Positions 44,949-54,533 of a stretch of 64,000 bases of DNA are shown one piece after another. Numbering within the stretch: the stretch's first letter is position 1; each line of letters begins with the position of its first letter. A program made the position numbers and the translations under genes. This DNA comes from Actinoplanes sichuanensis (GTDB lineage Bacteria; Actinomycetota; Actinomycetes; Mycobacteriales; Micromonosporaceae): assembly GCF_033097365.1 (NCBI RefSeq), contig NZ_AP028461.1, forward strand, positions 7,130,001 through 7,194,000, read 5' to 3'. The notes under the pieces were generated by a model that did not search any database, had not been told where the DNA came from, and saw only the letters and a list, made by a program, of their open reading frames with translations.

Positions 44949-46846
44949 TCCGACTCCTCAGGATGAAGATCACGACGGACGGACTGGGACACAGGCTCAG
45001 CTTTCCGACGATCCGCCACGCCAGATCCAGCCGCATCCGCGTCACGTCCCGCCGCATCCGCTTCAGATCCAGCCGCGGACGCATCACGTCCAGCCGCGTT
45101 CGCGTCAGATCCAGCCGCGCCCACGTCACGTCCAGCCGCATCCGCGTCACGCCCAGACGCGCCCGCGTCGGATCCAGCCGCGCCCACGTCCGCGCCTCGT
45201 CCCGCCGCGCCCGCTTCCCGTCCCGCCGCACCCGAGCCCGCGTCCCGACCTGCCGCGCCCGAGCCCACGTCCCGACCCGCCGCGCCCGCTTCCCGTCCCG
45301 CCGCACCCGAGCCCGCGTCCCGGCCCGCGGCGCCCGCGTCCCGTTCAGTCGCGTCCGGGAGGGGTGGCTTGGGACGACGTCGGTGAAGGAGCGCCCGCGC
45401 CAGGGGCAACAGGATCACCGCGAGGAAGGCGGCGGCGAGGACTCCGGAGATCGGGCGGGTCAGGAAACCGGTGAGGTCGCCGTCGAAGAGCAGCAACGAG
45501 CGGCGCAGCGACGTCTCCAGCAGGCTGCCCAGGACGAACGCGAGCACCATCGGCCCGGGATCGAAGCCGGCCTTCTTCATCAGGTAGCCGAGGACGCCGA
45601 ACCCGATCACCAGGCCGATGTCGAAGACACTGTTGTTGACGGTGTAGGCCCCGACCAGTGTGATCAGCACAGTGATCGGCGCCAGCACCGCCGCTCGTAC
45701 CCGCAGGATCCGGACGAAGACGCCGAGCAGCGGGATGCTCATGATCAACAGTAGGACGTTGCCGAGATACATCGAGTTGACGACGCCCCAGAACAACTCC
45801 GGATGCTCAGTGACCAGTTGCGGCCCGGGTGTGACCCCCTGGATGAGCAGCGCCCCGAAGATCACCGCCATGGTCGCGTTGGCCGGAATGCCGAGCGACA
45901 AGAGCGGGATGAACGATGAGGTCGCGGCCGCATTGTTGGCGGTCTCCGGCGCGGCGACGCCCTCGATGGCGCCCTGCCCGAAGCGTTCCGGATGTTTGGA
46001 TCGGCGTTTCTCCAGCGCGTAGGCGGCCATTGACGAGAGGACCGCACCGCCACCGGGCAGGATGCCGAGGACGAAGCCGATGACCGAACCGCGGCCGATC
46101 GCGCCGGACGACTGCCGCAGGTCGGCACGGCTCGGCCAGACGTTGGTGACCCTGGTGGGCGCCTGCACCGCGCGGTGGCGCTCCTCCAGGTTGTAGAGGA
46201 TCTCGCCGAGACCGAAAAGGCCCATCGCGATGGGTACGAAGTCGATGCCGTCCGCCAGCGAAAGGTTGCCGAACGTGAAGCGCTCGGCGCTGGTGAAGTC
46301 GTCGCGGCCGACAGTGGCGAGCAGCAGGCCGATCGCCGCGGCGGTGAGGGCGCGGATGCGGCCACCGCTGCTGATCGTGCTGACCAGCATGATGCCGAGC
46401 AGCGCGAGCACGGTGTACTCGGGTGGGCCGAAGTCGAGGGCGAAACCGGCGACGATCGGAGCGACGAGAGTGAGCGCGACGATCGAGAGGGTCCCGCCGA
46501 CGAAGGACCCGATGGCGGCGATGCCGAGGGCGGTGCCGGCTCTGCCCTGTCGGGCGAGGGCGTGGCCGTCGAAGACGGTGACGACGGAGGATGCCTCGCC
46601 GGGCAGCCGCAGCAGAACCGACGTGATGGTGCCGCCGTACTGGGCGCCGTAGAAGATGCCGGCCAGCATGATCACCGCGGTGACCGGTTCCAGACCGAAG
46701 GTGACGGGGAGCAGGATCGCGATGGTGGCGGCCGGACCGAGCCCGGGCAGGACGCCGATGAGCATGCCGATGACGACGCCGACGAGGCAGTACAGCAGGT
46801 TCGCCGGTTCGAGGACGACCGCGAAGCCGTCGATGACCGAGGACAA
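44945..46846 (-). CDS. tctA: Tripartite tricarboxylate transporter permease TctA with repetitive C-terminal tail
   Basis: 633 residues; the usual length is about 500. TTG start with GGAGG 4 bp upstream. LLYCLVGVVIGMLIGVLPGL and FYGAQYGGTITSVLLRLPGE are TctA signatures, followed by about twelve membrane segments. After residue about 495 the protein runs into a hydrophilic tail of heptad-like units (AAGRDAGSG, AAGREAG), encoded by 21-bp repeats. Large subunit of a secondary uptake system, here probably for aldarates. TctA and TctB genes are 15 bp apart. Confidence 0.93.
   Translation of the reverse strand: MSSVIDGFAVVLEPANLLYCLVGVVIGMLIGVLPGLGPAATIAILLPVTFGLEPVTAVIMLAGIFYGAQYGGTITSVLLRLPGEASSVVTVFDGHALARQGRAGTALGIAAIGSFVGGTLSIVALTLVAPIVAGFALDFGPPEYTVLALLGIMLVSTISSGGRIRALTAAAIGLLLATVGRDDFTSAERFTFGNLSLADGIDFVPIAMGLFGLGEILYNLEERHRAVQAPTRVTNVWPSRADLRQSSGAIGRGSVIGFVLGILPGGGAVLSSMAAYALEKRRSKHPERFGQGAIEGVAAPETANNAAATSSFIPLLSLGIPANATMAVIFGALLIQGVTPGPQLVTEHPELFWGVVNSMYLGNVLLLIMSIPLLGVFVRILRVRAAVLAPITVLITLVGAYTVNNSVFDIGLVIGFGVLGYLMKKAGFDPGPMVLAFVLGSLLETSLRRSLLLFDGDLTGFLTRPISGVLAAAFLAVILLPLARALLHRRRPKPPLPDATERDAGAAGRDAGSGAAGREAGAAGRDVGSGAAGRDAGSGAAGREAGAAGRGADVGAAGSDAGASGRDADAAGRDVGAAGSDANAAGRDASAAGSEADAAGRDADAAGSGVADRRKAEPVSQSVRRDLHPEESE
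44990..45355. repeat. 21-bp-period repeat inside the 3' end of tctA
   Basis: About fifteen degenerate copies of a 21-bp unit such as AGCCGCATCCGCGTCACGTC. The repeat is a multiple of three, so the reading frame is kept and it encodes an Ala/Gly/Arg/Asp heptapeptide repeat. Confidence 0.85.
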
Positions 46847-46861
46847 CGGTCCTCCAGGGGA

Positions 46862-47314
46862 TCAGAACAGGTGGGGGATGGTGACGTCGAGCGCGCCGAC
46901 GAACAGCGCATAGAAGACGACGACAATGCCGAGGCTGACGGCGATGGACGTCCGCAGGCTCTCCCGGCCGAGGAAACGCAGCCAGGCGAAGGCGAGCAGC
47001 ACGGTCGGGATCTCGAAGCCGATGGTGGCGATCACCGCGACGTAGGCGATCATGCTGGTGACGGCGGCGACGACCAGCAGACTGCTGCGGGTGAACCGCT
47101 CGGGGGGCTCGGCGCGGCGGGCCTGCACCGCCAGCGCCAGACCGAGGATCACCAGGGCGACACCGATGACCATCGGCCAGGTGCCCGGACCGGATCCGAG
47201 CCCGGCGGCGCCGACGACCGCCGCAGCCCCGAGCGCGATCACGACGACGGCGGCGATCAGGTTGGCCGACGGACCGGCCGCGGGCGGCCGGTCGTCAACG
47301 GGCTCGGTGGTCAC
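46862..47314 (-). CDS. tctB: Tripartite tricarboxylate transporter small membrane subunit TctB
   Basis: 150 residues with four hydrophobic segments (NLIAAVVVIALGAAAVVGA, WPMVIGVALVILGLALAV, VAAVTSMIAYVAVI, SLGIVVVFYALFVGAL). Its length, position between tctC and tctA, and GTGA overlap with tctC identify it; sequence conservation in this family is low. Confidence 0.88.
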   Translation of the reverse strand: MTTEPVDDRPPAAGPSANLIAAVVVIALGAAAVVGAAGLGSGPGTWPMVIGVALVILGLALAVQARRAEPPERFTRSSLLVVAAVTSMIAYVAVIATIGFEIPTVLLAFAWLRFLGRESLRTSIAVSLGIVVVFYALFVGALDVTIPHLF

Positions 47315-48300
47315 TTGGCGCTCAGGTCGATCTTGTGCTGGGCCACCAGGTCACGGTACGTCTGAAGCGAACCGTTCCACTGCTGGAGCAACGCGGCACC
47401 GTCAACCTCGTTCGCGGTCAGCAGCCGCTTGGTGTTGAAGTCCTTGTACGCCTGATCGGCGAAGCCCTTCTGGAAGGCCGCCCGCAACCGGTCCACCACC
47501 TCCTTGGGGGTGCCCTTCGGCGCCACGATCGCCCGGGACTGCTGGACCGGCACGTTGAACCCGGCCTCGGTCGCGGTCGGGGTGTCCGGCATGTAGCTGG
47601 GTCGCTGAGTGGCGAACGTGACGAGCGGAACCGCCTTGCCCGCCTCGATCTGTTCCTTCGCCTCGCCGAGCTGCACCGCCGCCACATCGACCTGGCCGCC
47701 GAGGACCGCGGTCAGCGCCGGTGCTCCCCCGTTGAACGGCACCGCGGTGGCGTCCACCCCCGCCTGGGCGAACAGCAGGGTCTGGGTGAGTTGACTGCCG
47801 GTGCCGACGCCCGTGGTGGCGAACTTGATCGGCCGTTTGGCGGCGACGATGTCCTGGACCGTCTTGAACCCGGTCTGCGGATTGGCGATGAGGACGAAGT
47901 CGTCCTGCGAGATCCCGGTGATCACTTCGTAGTCGTTGACGTCGACGGCCTGGTCGGCGGGCACGGCCAGGGGCGTGATGTAGGCGAGCGAGCCGACGAA
48001 CACCATGACCGTGTAGCCGTCGGGCTTGGCGGACGCCAGTTCCTTCGCCGCGACCGCCCCGTTGGCGCCGGGCCGGTTCTGGACGGTGACGGCCTGCCCG
48101 AGGTCCTTGCCGGCGGGATCGGCCAGGGCGCGGCCGATGAGGTCGGTGCTGCCGCCGGCGTCCTGGCCGATCAGCAGGGTGACGGCCCGTTCCGGGTAGG
48201 CGGCGGTGGAGCCGCTGTCGCCGTCGGAGCCGAGGTTGCCGCCACAGCCGGCGAGCACGAGCAGGCCGGCCAGGCCGATCGCGGGGAGCGTTATTTTCAT
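47311..48300 (-). CDS. tctC: Tripartite tricarboxylate transporter substrate-binding lipoprotein TctC
   Basis: 329 residues from ATG 48300, with GGGAG 7 bp upstream (the frame extends to 48330). A lipoprotein signal with lipobox LAGC (LLVLAGCGG) is followed by the Bug/TctC fold: YPERAVTLLIGQDAGGSTDL, VQNRPGANGAVAAKELAS, and FNGGAPALTAVLGGQVDVA. It binds a carboxylate outside the cell and delivers it to TctAB. Divergent from lysR. Confidence 0.93.
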   Translation of the reverse strand: MKITLPAIGLAGLLVLAGCGGNLGSDGDSGSTAAYPERAVTLLIGQDAGGSTDLIGRALADPAGKDLGQAVTVQNRPGANGAVAAKELASAKPDGYTVMVFVGSLAYITPLAVPADQAVDVNDYEVITGISQDDFVLIANPQTGFKTVQDIVAAKRPIKFATTGVGTGSQLTQTLLFAQAGVDATAVPFNGGAPALTAVLGGQVDVAAVQLGEAKEQIEAGKAVPLVTFATQRPSYMPDTPTATEAGFNVPVQQSRAIVAPKGTPKEVVDRLRAAFQKGFADQAYKDFNTKRLLTANEVDGAALLQQWNGSLQTYRDLVAQHKIDLSAK

Positions 48301-48359
48301 CGGGAATCTCCCGCTTGTGAGGGGGGTCACTGGTGCCGCGAGCCTATGACCGGGCAGTA

Positions 48360-48396
48360 ATGCATGTCCAAGCCAATTAGTGCATCGATTGATACC
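48360..48396 (-). promoter_or_regulatory. Bipartite LysR-operator/promoter candidate upstream of tctC
   Basis: Read on the minus strand it is GGTATCAATCGATGC (48396-48382), 9 bp, then CTTGGACATGCAT (48372-48360). The same two blocks with the same 9-bp spacing occur on the plus strand upstream of kdgD. The 15-mer also lies 8 bp before the lysR start, so binding could repress lysR. TTGGACA may double as the -35 of tctC. Confidence 0.72.
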
Positions 48397-48404
48397 TTGA
48401 CGGC

Positions 48405-49292
48405 ATGACTTACTCCCTCGAACAGCTGCGAGGTTTCATCGCCGTCGCCGAGGAACTGCACTTCGGCCGGGCAGCGGTCCGGCTGCGGATGACCCAGCCT
48501 CCGTTGAGCAGGCAGATCCAGAAGCTGGAGGCAGCTGTCGGGGTGCAACTGCTGGAACGGGACAACCGCCGGGTCCGGCTCACCCCGGCCGGCCACGTGT
48601 TCCTCAACGAGGCCCGCCGCATCCTGGTCATCGCCGAGGCCGCTCCGGCTCTGGCCCAGCGGGTGTCCTCCGGCATGCGCGGCGTGATCAAGCTGGCCTT
48701 CACTTCGGCCTCGACCTTCGGCGTCCTCGGCCGGATCCTCGATCACCTCGACCTGGACCTGCCCGAGGTGCACATCGAGCTCTTCGAGATGGTCACCCGT
48801 GAACAGCTCGACGCGCTGACCGCCGGCGACATCGACCTGGGGCTGGCCCGGCCGCCCTTCGACCCTGAGCTGTTCGAGTCCCGGCTGCTCCACCGGGAGG
48901 CGCTGCTCCTCGCGGTGCACGAGGATCATCCGCTGTCCGAGCTGCGCCGGCCGGTGGTTCCCGCGGACCTGGTCCGGGAGCCGCTGATCTTCCACTCCCA
49001 GCAGAAGGCGCGGTACTTCTACGACCTGGTGGTGAGCATGGTGCCACTCGCCCAGGAGCGGGTCATCCACACCGTCAGCCAGGTGATCACCATGTTGTGG
49101 CTGGTCTCGGGCGGTCGTGGGGTGGCCTTCGTCCCGGAGTCGGCGCGGCTGATCGGGATTCCGCACGTCAACTATCTGCCGATCGCCACACCGATCGTCG
49201 ATCCGGTCGAGCTGCACCTGCTGTGGCCCCGGCGATCCGACAATCCGGCGCTGCCGAGGGCGATCTCGGCCCTCAGTTTTCTGATGCATTGA
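48405..49292 (+). CDS. LysR-family transcriptional regulator
   Basis: 295 residues: N-terminal helix-turn-helix (LEQLRGFIAVAEELHFGRAA, then MTQPPLSRQIQKLE), linker helix, and a type 2 periplasmic-binding-like effector domain from about residue 90. It lies between the transporter and catabolic genes and is flanked by two inverted copies of a 15-bp motif. It likely activates uptake and catabolism in response to an aldarate or intermediate (inference from position and motif). Confidence 0.93.
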   Translation: MTYSLEQLRGFIAVAEELHFGRAAVRLRMTQPPLSRQIQKLEAAVGVQLLERDNRRVRLTPAGHVFLNEARRILVIAEAAPALAQRVSSGMRGVIKLAFTSASTFGVLGRILDHLDLDLPEVHIELFEMVTREQLDALTAGDIDLGLARPPFDPELFESRLLHREALLLAVHEDHPLSELRRPVVPADLVREPLIFHSQQKARYFYDLVVSMVPLAQERVIHTVSQVITMLWLVSGGRGVAFVPESARLIGIPHVNYLPIATPIVDPVELHLLWPRRSDNPALPRAISALSFLMH

Positions 49293-49293
49293 C

Positions 49294-49330
49294 GGTATCA
49301 ATCGATGCCGAAACACTCTTGGACAGGCAT
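49294..49330 (+). promoter_or_regulatory. Bipartite LysR-operator/promoter candidate upstream of kdgD
   Basis: GGTATCAATCGATGC (49294-49308), 9 bp, then CTTGGACAGGCAT (49318-49330). The first block is identical and the second differs by one base from the element upstream of tctC. The element ends 25 bp before the chosen GTG of kdgD, leaving room for a -10 near TCCTAC and an almost leaderless mRNA. Confidence 0.72.
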
Positions 49331-49355
49331 CGTGGTCGGTTCCTACGGTTGCTTC

Positions 49356-50273
49356 GTGAACGCGATTCCCCCTCTCGACCTGGCCGCCCGGCTGGCCTCG
49401 GGCCTGCTGTCGTTCCCCGTCACCCACTTCGACGATCACCTCGCCTTCGACGAGAGCCGCTACCGCGAACACCTGTCGTGGCAGGCGAGCTTCGGCGTGG
49501 CGGGTCTGTTCGCCGCCGGCGGCACCGGCGAGGGCTTCTCCCTCACCAGCGCCGAGATCGACACCGTGGTCCGGGCGGCGGTGGACGAGGTCGGGTCGCA
49601 GGTTCCGGTGATCGCGCCGGCCACCGGCAGCACCGCGCAGGCGGTCGCCCAGGCACAGGCGGCCGAGGCGGCGGGTGCCGCCGGGCTGCTGCTCTTTCCT
49701 CCCTACCTGACCGAGGCCAGCCAGTCCGGTCTGATCGCCCATGTCGAGGCGGTCTGCCGGGCCAGCGGGCTGGGCGTGATCGTCTACAGCCGGGCCAACG
49801 CCGTCCTCGAGGACGTCACGGTCGCGACGCTCGCCGACCGAAACCCCACGTTGATCGGCCTGAAGGACGGGATCGGCGACATCGAGCGGATGACCCGCAC
49901 CTACGCCCGGGTCGGCGACCGGCTGATCTATGTGGGCGGTCTGCCGACGGCCGAGACCTTCGCGCTTCCCCTGCTTCAGCTCGGCGTCAGCACCTATTCG
50001 TCGGCGCTCTACAACTTCCTGCCCGAGTTCGCGCTGCGCTTCTACGCCGCGGTGCGCGCCCAGGACCGGGTCGCCGTCTACGAGATGCTCAACGACTTCG
50101 TCATCCCCTATCTCGACATTCGTGACCGGGCCCGCGGCTATGCCGTCTCGATCATCAAGGCCGGGCTGACCGCGGTGGGGCGCGACGGCGGCCGGGTGCG
50201 GCCCCCGCTCACCGACCTCACCGAGGACGAACGCTCCGACCTCAGCCGGCTGATCGAGAAGGTCAGGTCATGA
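49356..50273 (+). CDS. kdgD: 5-dehydro-4-deoxyglucarate dehydratase
   Basis: 305 residues from GTG 49356, which gives the family's usual N-terminus ([18 protein letters not shown]); the open frame reaches 49305. DHDPS-superfamily barrel with [15 protein letters not shown], the Tyr of [10 protein letters not shown], and the Schiff-base Lys in [14 protein letters not shown]. Converts 5-keto-4-deoxyglucarate to 2,5-dioxovalerate with loss of water and CO2. ATGA overlap with gudD. Confidence 0.94.
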   Translation: MNAIPPLDLAARLASGLLSFPVTHFDDHLAFDESRYREHLSWQASFGVAGLFAAGGTGEGFSLTSAEIDTVVRAAVDEVGSQVPVIAPATGSTAQAVAQAQAAEAAGAAGLLLFPPYLTEASQSGLIAHVEAVCRASGLGVIVYSRANAVLEDVTVATLADRNPTLIGLKDGIGDIERMTRTYARVGDRLIYVGGLPTAETFALPLLQLGVSTYSSALYNFLPEFALRFYAAVRAQDRVAVYEMLNDFVIPYLDIRDRARGYAVSIIKAGLTAVGRDGGRVRPPLTDLTEDERSDLSRLIEKVRS

Positions 50274-51592
50274 AACCCACAGTGGAGCGCATCGAAGTGG
50301 TGCCGGTCGCCGGTAACGACAGCATGCTGCTCAATCTCAGCGGGGCTCACGGGCCGTTCTTCACCCGTACCGTGGTGGTCCTCACCGACAGCGAAGGCCG
50401 CACCGGGCTGGGCGAGGCACCCGGCGGCGAGGCGATCCGCCGCACCCTGGAAACCGCCGGTGGACTGTTGATCGGCAGACCCGTCGCCGAGTTCGCCTCG
50501 CTGCTGCGCAGCTTCGCCGAGATCCATGCCGCGCAGGATTCCGGTGGTCGGGGCCTTCAGACGTACGATCTACGCGTCACCATCCACGCGGTGACCGCAC
50601 TGGAGTCGGCACTGCTCGACCTGCTCGGCCGGCATCTGGGGGTCCCGGTCGCCGAGTTGCTCGGTGAGGGCAGGCAACGAGACAGCGTGCCGGTGCTCGG
50701 ATACCTCTTCTACATCGGTGACACGTCCCGCACCGACCTGCCCTACCAGCACGAGACCGACCCGGCCGACGACTGGGAACGACTACGTCGCGCGCCCGCT
50801 CTCACCCCGTCGGCGATCGTCGCGCTCGCCGAGGCCGCCCAAACCCGTTACGGGTTCCACGACTTCAAGCTCAAGGGTGGCGTGTTCGCCGGAGAGCTGG
50901 AGGTCGAGGCGGTGCGTGCCCTGGCCGAGCGGTTTCCCGACGCACGGATCACGCTGGATCCCAACGGCGGCTGGCTGCTGGAGGACGCCATCGCGCTCTG
51001 CCGTGACCTGCACGGTGTGCTGGCCTACGCCGAGGATCCGGTCGGGGCCGAGGGCGACCTGTCCGGGCGGGAGACGATGGCCGAGTTCCGACGTGCCACC
51101 GGGTTACGCACGGCTACCAACATGATCGCCACCGACTGGCGACAGATGGCCCATGCCGTCCGCGCACACGCCGTCGACATCCCGCTCGCCGACCCGCACT
51201 TCTGGACCATGCGAGGGTCGGTCCGCGTCGCCCAACTCTGCCACGACTTCGGGTTGACCTGGGGCTCGCATTCCAACAACCACTTCGACATATCGCTGGC
51301 GATGTTCGCGCACGTCGGCGCTGCGGCGCCCGGGGAGATCACCGCACTCGACACCCACTGGATCTGGCAGGACGGTCAGCGGCTCACCCGTGAGCCGCTC
51401 CCGATCCGTGACGGTGCCATCGCCGTACCGTCCACCCCCGGTCTCGGTGTCGATCTCGATCGCGACGCCCTCGCCGCGGCCCACGAGCTCTACCTGGAAC
51501 ACGGGCTCGGCGGGCGCGACGACACCACGGCCATGCAGTACCTCCTACCCGGTTGGCGCTTCGACCCCAAGCGCCCCTGTCTGGTGCGGTGA
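50270..51592 (+). CDS. gudD: Glucarate dehydratase
   Basis: 440 residues of the enolase superfamily. [14 protein letters not shown] capping-domain sequence [12 protein letters not shown], the base motif [10 protein letters not shown] (KxK), metal ligands LDPNGGW and [17 protein letters not shown], and the His of [10 protein letters not shown] match GudD. Dehydrates D-glucarate (or L-idarate) to 5-keto-4-deoxyglucarate, the KdgD substrate. Followed 3 bp later by a second enolase-superfamily dehydratase. Confidence 0.94.
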   Translation: MKPTVERIEVVPVAGNDSMLLNLSGAHGPFFTRTVVVLTDSEGRTGLGEAPGGEAIRRTLETAGGLLIGRPVAEFASLLRSFAEIHAAQDSGGRGLQTYDLRVTIHAVTALESALLDLLGRHLGVPVAELLGEGRQRDSVPVLGYLFYIGDTSRTDLPYQHETDPADDWERLRRAPALTPSAIVALAEAAQTRYGFHDFKLKGGVFAGELEVEAVRALAERFPDARITLDPNGGWLLEDAIALCRDLHGVLAYAEDPVGAEGDLSGRETMAEFRRATGLRTATNMIATDWRQMAHAVRAHAVDIPLADPHFWTMRGSVRVAQLCHDFGLTWGSHSNNHFDISLAMFAHVGAAAPGEITALDTHWIWQDGQRLTREPLPIRDGAIAVPSTPGLGVDLDRDALAAAHELYLEHGLGGRDDTTAMQYLLPGWRFDPKRPCLVR

Positions 51593-51595
51593 CCC

Positions 51596-52723
51596 ATGAC
51601 TGACCGAATCACAGGTATCACGCTCTCCTCCGTCACGCTGCCGCTGAAACAGGCGATCAGTGACGCCAAGGTGCTCACCGGTCGGCAACGCCCGATGACG
51701 GAGGTCGCCTTCCTCTTCGCGGAGATCCGTGCCGAGTCCGGTCTGGAGGGTGTGGGCTTCAGCTATAGCAAACGAGCCGGAGGGCCGGCCCAGTTCGCAC
51801 ACGCCCGGGAGGTCGCGCCCGAGCTGCTCGGCCAGGACCCCAACGACATTCAGCGGCTCTGGACCAGGCTCGTGTGGGCCGGCGCCTCGGTCGGGCGCAG
51901 CGGTGCCTCCACCCAGGCGATCGCGGCGATCGACGTGGCGCTCTGGGATCTCAAGGCGAAACGGGCCGGACTGCCGCTGGCCAAGCTGCTCGGCGCCCAC
52001 CGCGACTCGGTGCGCTGCTATGACACCTCGGGCGGGTTTCTGCACGAGCCGATCGAGCAGGTGCTGAGCAACGCCACCGCCTCCCTCGCCTCCGGGATCG
52101 GCGGCATCAAGATCAAGGTGGGGCATCCGTCGGCGGCGGTCGACCTGGCCCGGGTGCGGGCGGTGCGTGAGCACGTCGGCGACGAGACACCACTCATGGT
52201 CGACGCCAACCAGCAGTGGGACCGGCCCACCGCACAGCGGATCGGGCGAGCGCTGGAGGAGTTCGGGCTCGTCTGGATCGAGGAGCCACTCGACGCCTAC
52301 GACGCGGAGGGGCACGCAGCGCTGGCCCGCAGCCTGGACACGGCGATCGCCTCGGGTGAGATGTTGACCAGCGTGGCCGAGCATCACGAGCTGATCCGGC
52401 ACGGCGCTGTCGACATCATCCAGCCGGATGCGCCCCGGATCGGCGGCATCACACAGTTCCTGCGGCTGGCAGGCCTCGCCGAGCACGCCAACCTGATCAT
52501 GGCGCCGCACTTCGCCATGGAGATCCACGCCCACCTGGCCGCCGCATATCCCCACGAACCGTGGATCGAGCACTTCGACTGGCTGCACCCGCTCTTCGAC
52601 GAGCGCTTGGAGATCCGCGACGGGCGCATCCATCTCTCCGATCGTCCCGGCCTCGGCGTGACCATCAGCGACCAGGCCCGCCAGTGGACCGTCGACCGGG
52701 CCGACCTCGGCACCCCGCCATGA
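51596..52723 (+). CDS. Mandelate-racemase-type dehydratase (talarate/galactarate-like)
   Basis: 375 residues. GGIKIKVGH (KxK base), VDANQQW, WIEEPLDAYD, IASGEMLTS and MAPHFAMEIHAHLA are the ordered active-site elements of the L-talarate/galactarate dehydratase branch. Position beside gudD suggests it handles galactarate so that both sugars enter the KdgD step. Exact substrate is inferred. Confidence 0.85.
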   Translation: MTDRITGITLSSVTLPLKQAISDAKVLTGRQRPMTEVAFLFAEIRAESGLEGVGFSYSKRAGGPAQFAHAREVAPELLGQDPNDIQRLWTRLVWAGASVGRSGASTQAIAAIDVALWDLKAKRAGLPLAKLLGAHRDSVRCYDTSGGFLHEPIEQVLSNATASLASGIGGIKIKVGHPSAAVDLARVRAVREHVGDETPLMVDANQQWDRPTAQRIGRALEEFGLVWIEEPLDAYDAEGHAALARSLDTAIASGEMLTSVAEHHELIRHGAVDIIQPDAPRIGGITQFLRLAGLAEHANLIMAPHFAMEIHAHLAAAYPHEPWIEHFDWLHPLFDERLEIRDGRIHLSDRPGLGVTISDQARQWTVDRADLGTPP

Positions 52724-52991
52724 TCAACCGACCGTCACCCACCACAGGGCCGCATCGCTCGACCGGCCGCCTGACGTCGCAGCCTCACACAGCGCCACCG
52801 GTCAAGGCCCTCAACGTCCGGCTGGTCACCGCTCCGGCGGTAACGGCTTCGCGCGCCACGGGCGACCCGATCGTGAATCGTTCACGTGGCGCACCGGACC
52901 GCCTTCGGACCAGACTGGGACTCGCGACGGCAACACCGATGTGTCTGGGCAGCAGGCCCGGCCTCAACCTCGATCTCGTGGAGGGCACAGA

Positions 52992-54530
52992 ATGACCGGC
53001 GTTCCCAGCATCGATCCGCGCAGCGGCAGGACCGTGGAGATCGTCGCCGAGGAGACCACGACCGAGCAGGTCGGCGCGATCTGTTCAGCCGCGCTCGCGG
53101 CTGCCGGACCGCTCGAGGACCTGGGCCGCGACGGGCGGGCGGCACTGCTCGACGATCTGGCCACAGCGTTGGAGGCGCAGCGGGACCGCATCGTCGAGGT
53201 GGCCGATCGGGAGACCGCGCTCGGGACCGTCCGGCTCAACGGCGAGCTGAGCCGGACCTGCTACCAGCTGCGGCTGTTCAGCGAGGTGCTGCGTGACGGC
53301 GGATATCTCGAGGTCACGATCGACCGTCCAGGAGACACCCCGATGGGGCCGCGCCCGGACCTGCGGCGGATGCTCGTGCCGATCGGACCGGTCGCGGTCT
53401 TTGGCGCCGGCAACTTCCCGCTCGCCTTCTCGGTCCCCGGCGGCGACACGGCCTCGGCCATCGCTGCGGGCAGCCCTGTGGTCCTCAAGGCACACCATTC
53501 CCATCCGGCAACGTCGCAGCTCTGCTACGAGATCCTCGCCGAGGCCAGTCGGAAGGCCGGCGCCCCGGAAGGCACCTTCGGCATCGTGCACGGCCTGCGG
53601 GCGGGCGCCGACCTGGTCGCCCATCCGGCGATCCGGGCGGTCGGCTTCACCGGCTCGGTCACCGGCGGCCGTGCCCTGCTCGCGATCATCGAACAGCGCC
53701 CCGAGCCGATCCCCTTCTACGGCGAACTCAGCAGCCTCAATCCTGTCATCGTCACCCCGGCGGCCGTCGCCGACCGGGCCGAGCGGATCGGCGCTGAGTT
53801 CGCGGCATCGTTCACCCTGGGAGCCGGCCAGTTCTGCACCAAACCCGGTCTGCTGTTCGTCCCCGCCGGCGCGGACGGAGACCGCCTGGTCACCGCGATC
53901 CAGGAAGCAATCGCCGACCTGGAACCGATGGTGATGCTCAACAACGGCATCGCCACCTCCTACCAGCAGGGCACGTCCGCGCTGGCGGCCGCCGCCGCAG
54001 GTGCCTCGGCCCACTCTCAACTAACGCCAGGGGACACCCGAGATCAGACGGTGAGCGACCAACCGGCCAGAGCCACACCGCTTCTGTTCACCGCCTCGGC
54101 GGCGGCGCTTCCGCCGGAGGCGACCGAGGAGTGCTTCGGGCCTGTCACCGTGGTGGCCCGATGGACCGATGAGGCGGAACTGTTCGCGGCCCTTGACGGG
54201 CTGCCACCTTCCCTGACCGCCACTGTGCACCGAGGGTCCGGCGAGACGGACCTGCCGGCCGAGTTGACCCACCGGTTGCGTTCCCGGACCGGGCGTCTCG
54301 TCTACGACGGGTACCCCACAGGCGTGGCGGTTGCCTGGGCGCAGCATCACGGGGGGCCATGGCCGGCCACCAACACGCAGCACACGTCGGTCGGAGCAAC
54401 CGCCATCCGTCGGTTCCTTCGGCCGGTGACCTGGCAGAACGCGCCAGCCGACCTGCTCCCGCCGGAGTTGCGTGACGAATACGACAGCGTTCCGCGACGG
54501 ATCGACGGGGTGCTTCACACCAGACTCTGA
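52992..54530 (+). CDS. 2-oxoglutarate semialdehyde dehydrogenase (aldehyde dehydrogenase, NADP-type)
   Basis: 512 residues from ATG 52992, with GGAGG 7 bp upstream. VAVFGAGNFPLAFSVPGGDT, FTGSVTGGRALL, the general-base Glu in FYGELSSLNPVI and the nucleophile Cys in LGAGQFCTKPGL are those of the KGSADH branch. It oxidises 2,5-dioxovalerate to 2-oxoglutarate, completing the pathway. 268 bp separate it from the dehydratase; I see no gene there. Confidence 0.92.
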   Translation: MTGVPSIDPRSGRTVEIVAEETTTEQVGAICSAALAAAGPLEDLGRDGRAALLDDLATALEAQRDRIVEVADRETALGTVRLNGELSRTCYQLRLFSEVLRDGGYLEVTIDRPGDTPMGPRPDLRRMLVPIGPVAVFGAGNFPLAFSVPGGDTASAIAAGSPVVLKAHHSHPATSQLCYEILAEASRKAGAPEGTFGIVHGLRAGADLVAHPAIRAVGFTGSVTGGRALLAIIEQRPEPIPFYGELSSLNPVIVTPAAVADRAERIGAEFAASFTLGAGQFCTKPGLLFVPAGADGDRLVTAIQEAIADLEPMVMLNNGIATSYQQGTSALAAAAAGASAHSQLTPGDTRDQTVSDQPARATPLLFTASAAALPPEATEECFGPVTVVARWTDEAELFAALDGLPPSLTATVHRGSGETDLPAELTHRLRSRTGRLVYDGYPTGVAVAWAQHHGGPWPATNTQHTSVGATAIRRFLRPVTWQNAPADLLPPELRDEYDSVPRRIDGVLHTRL

Positions 54531-54533
54531 GGG

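Noticed and set aside
52724..52991. Small gene in the gap before the semialdehyde dehydrogenase
   Set aside because: Frames on both strands are Pro/Arg/Thr-rich without a start signal. The region more likely holds a leader or a secondary promoter.
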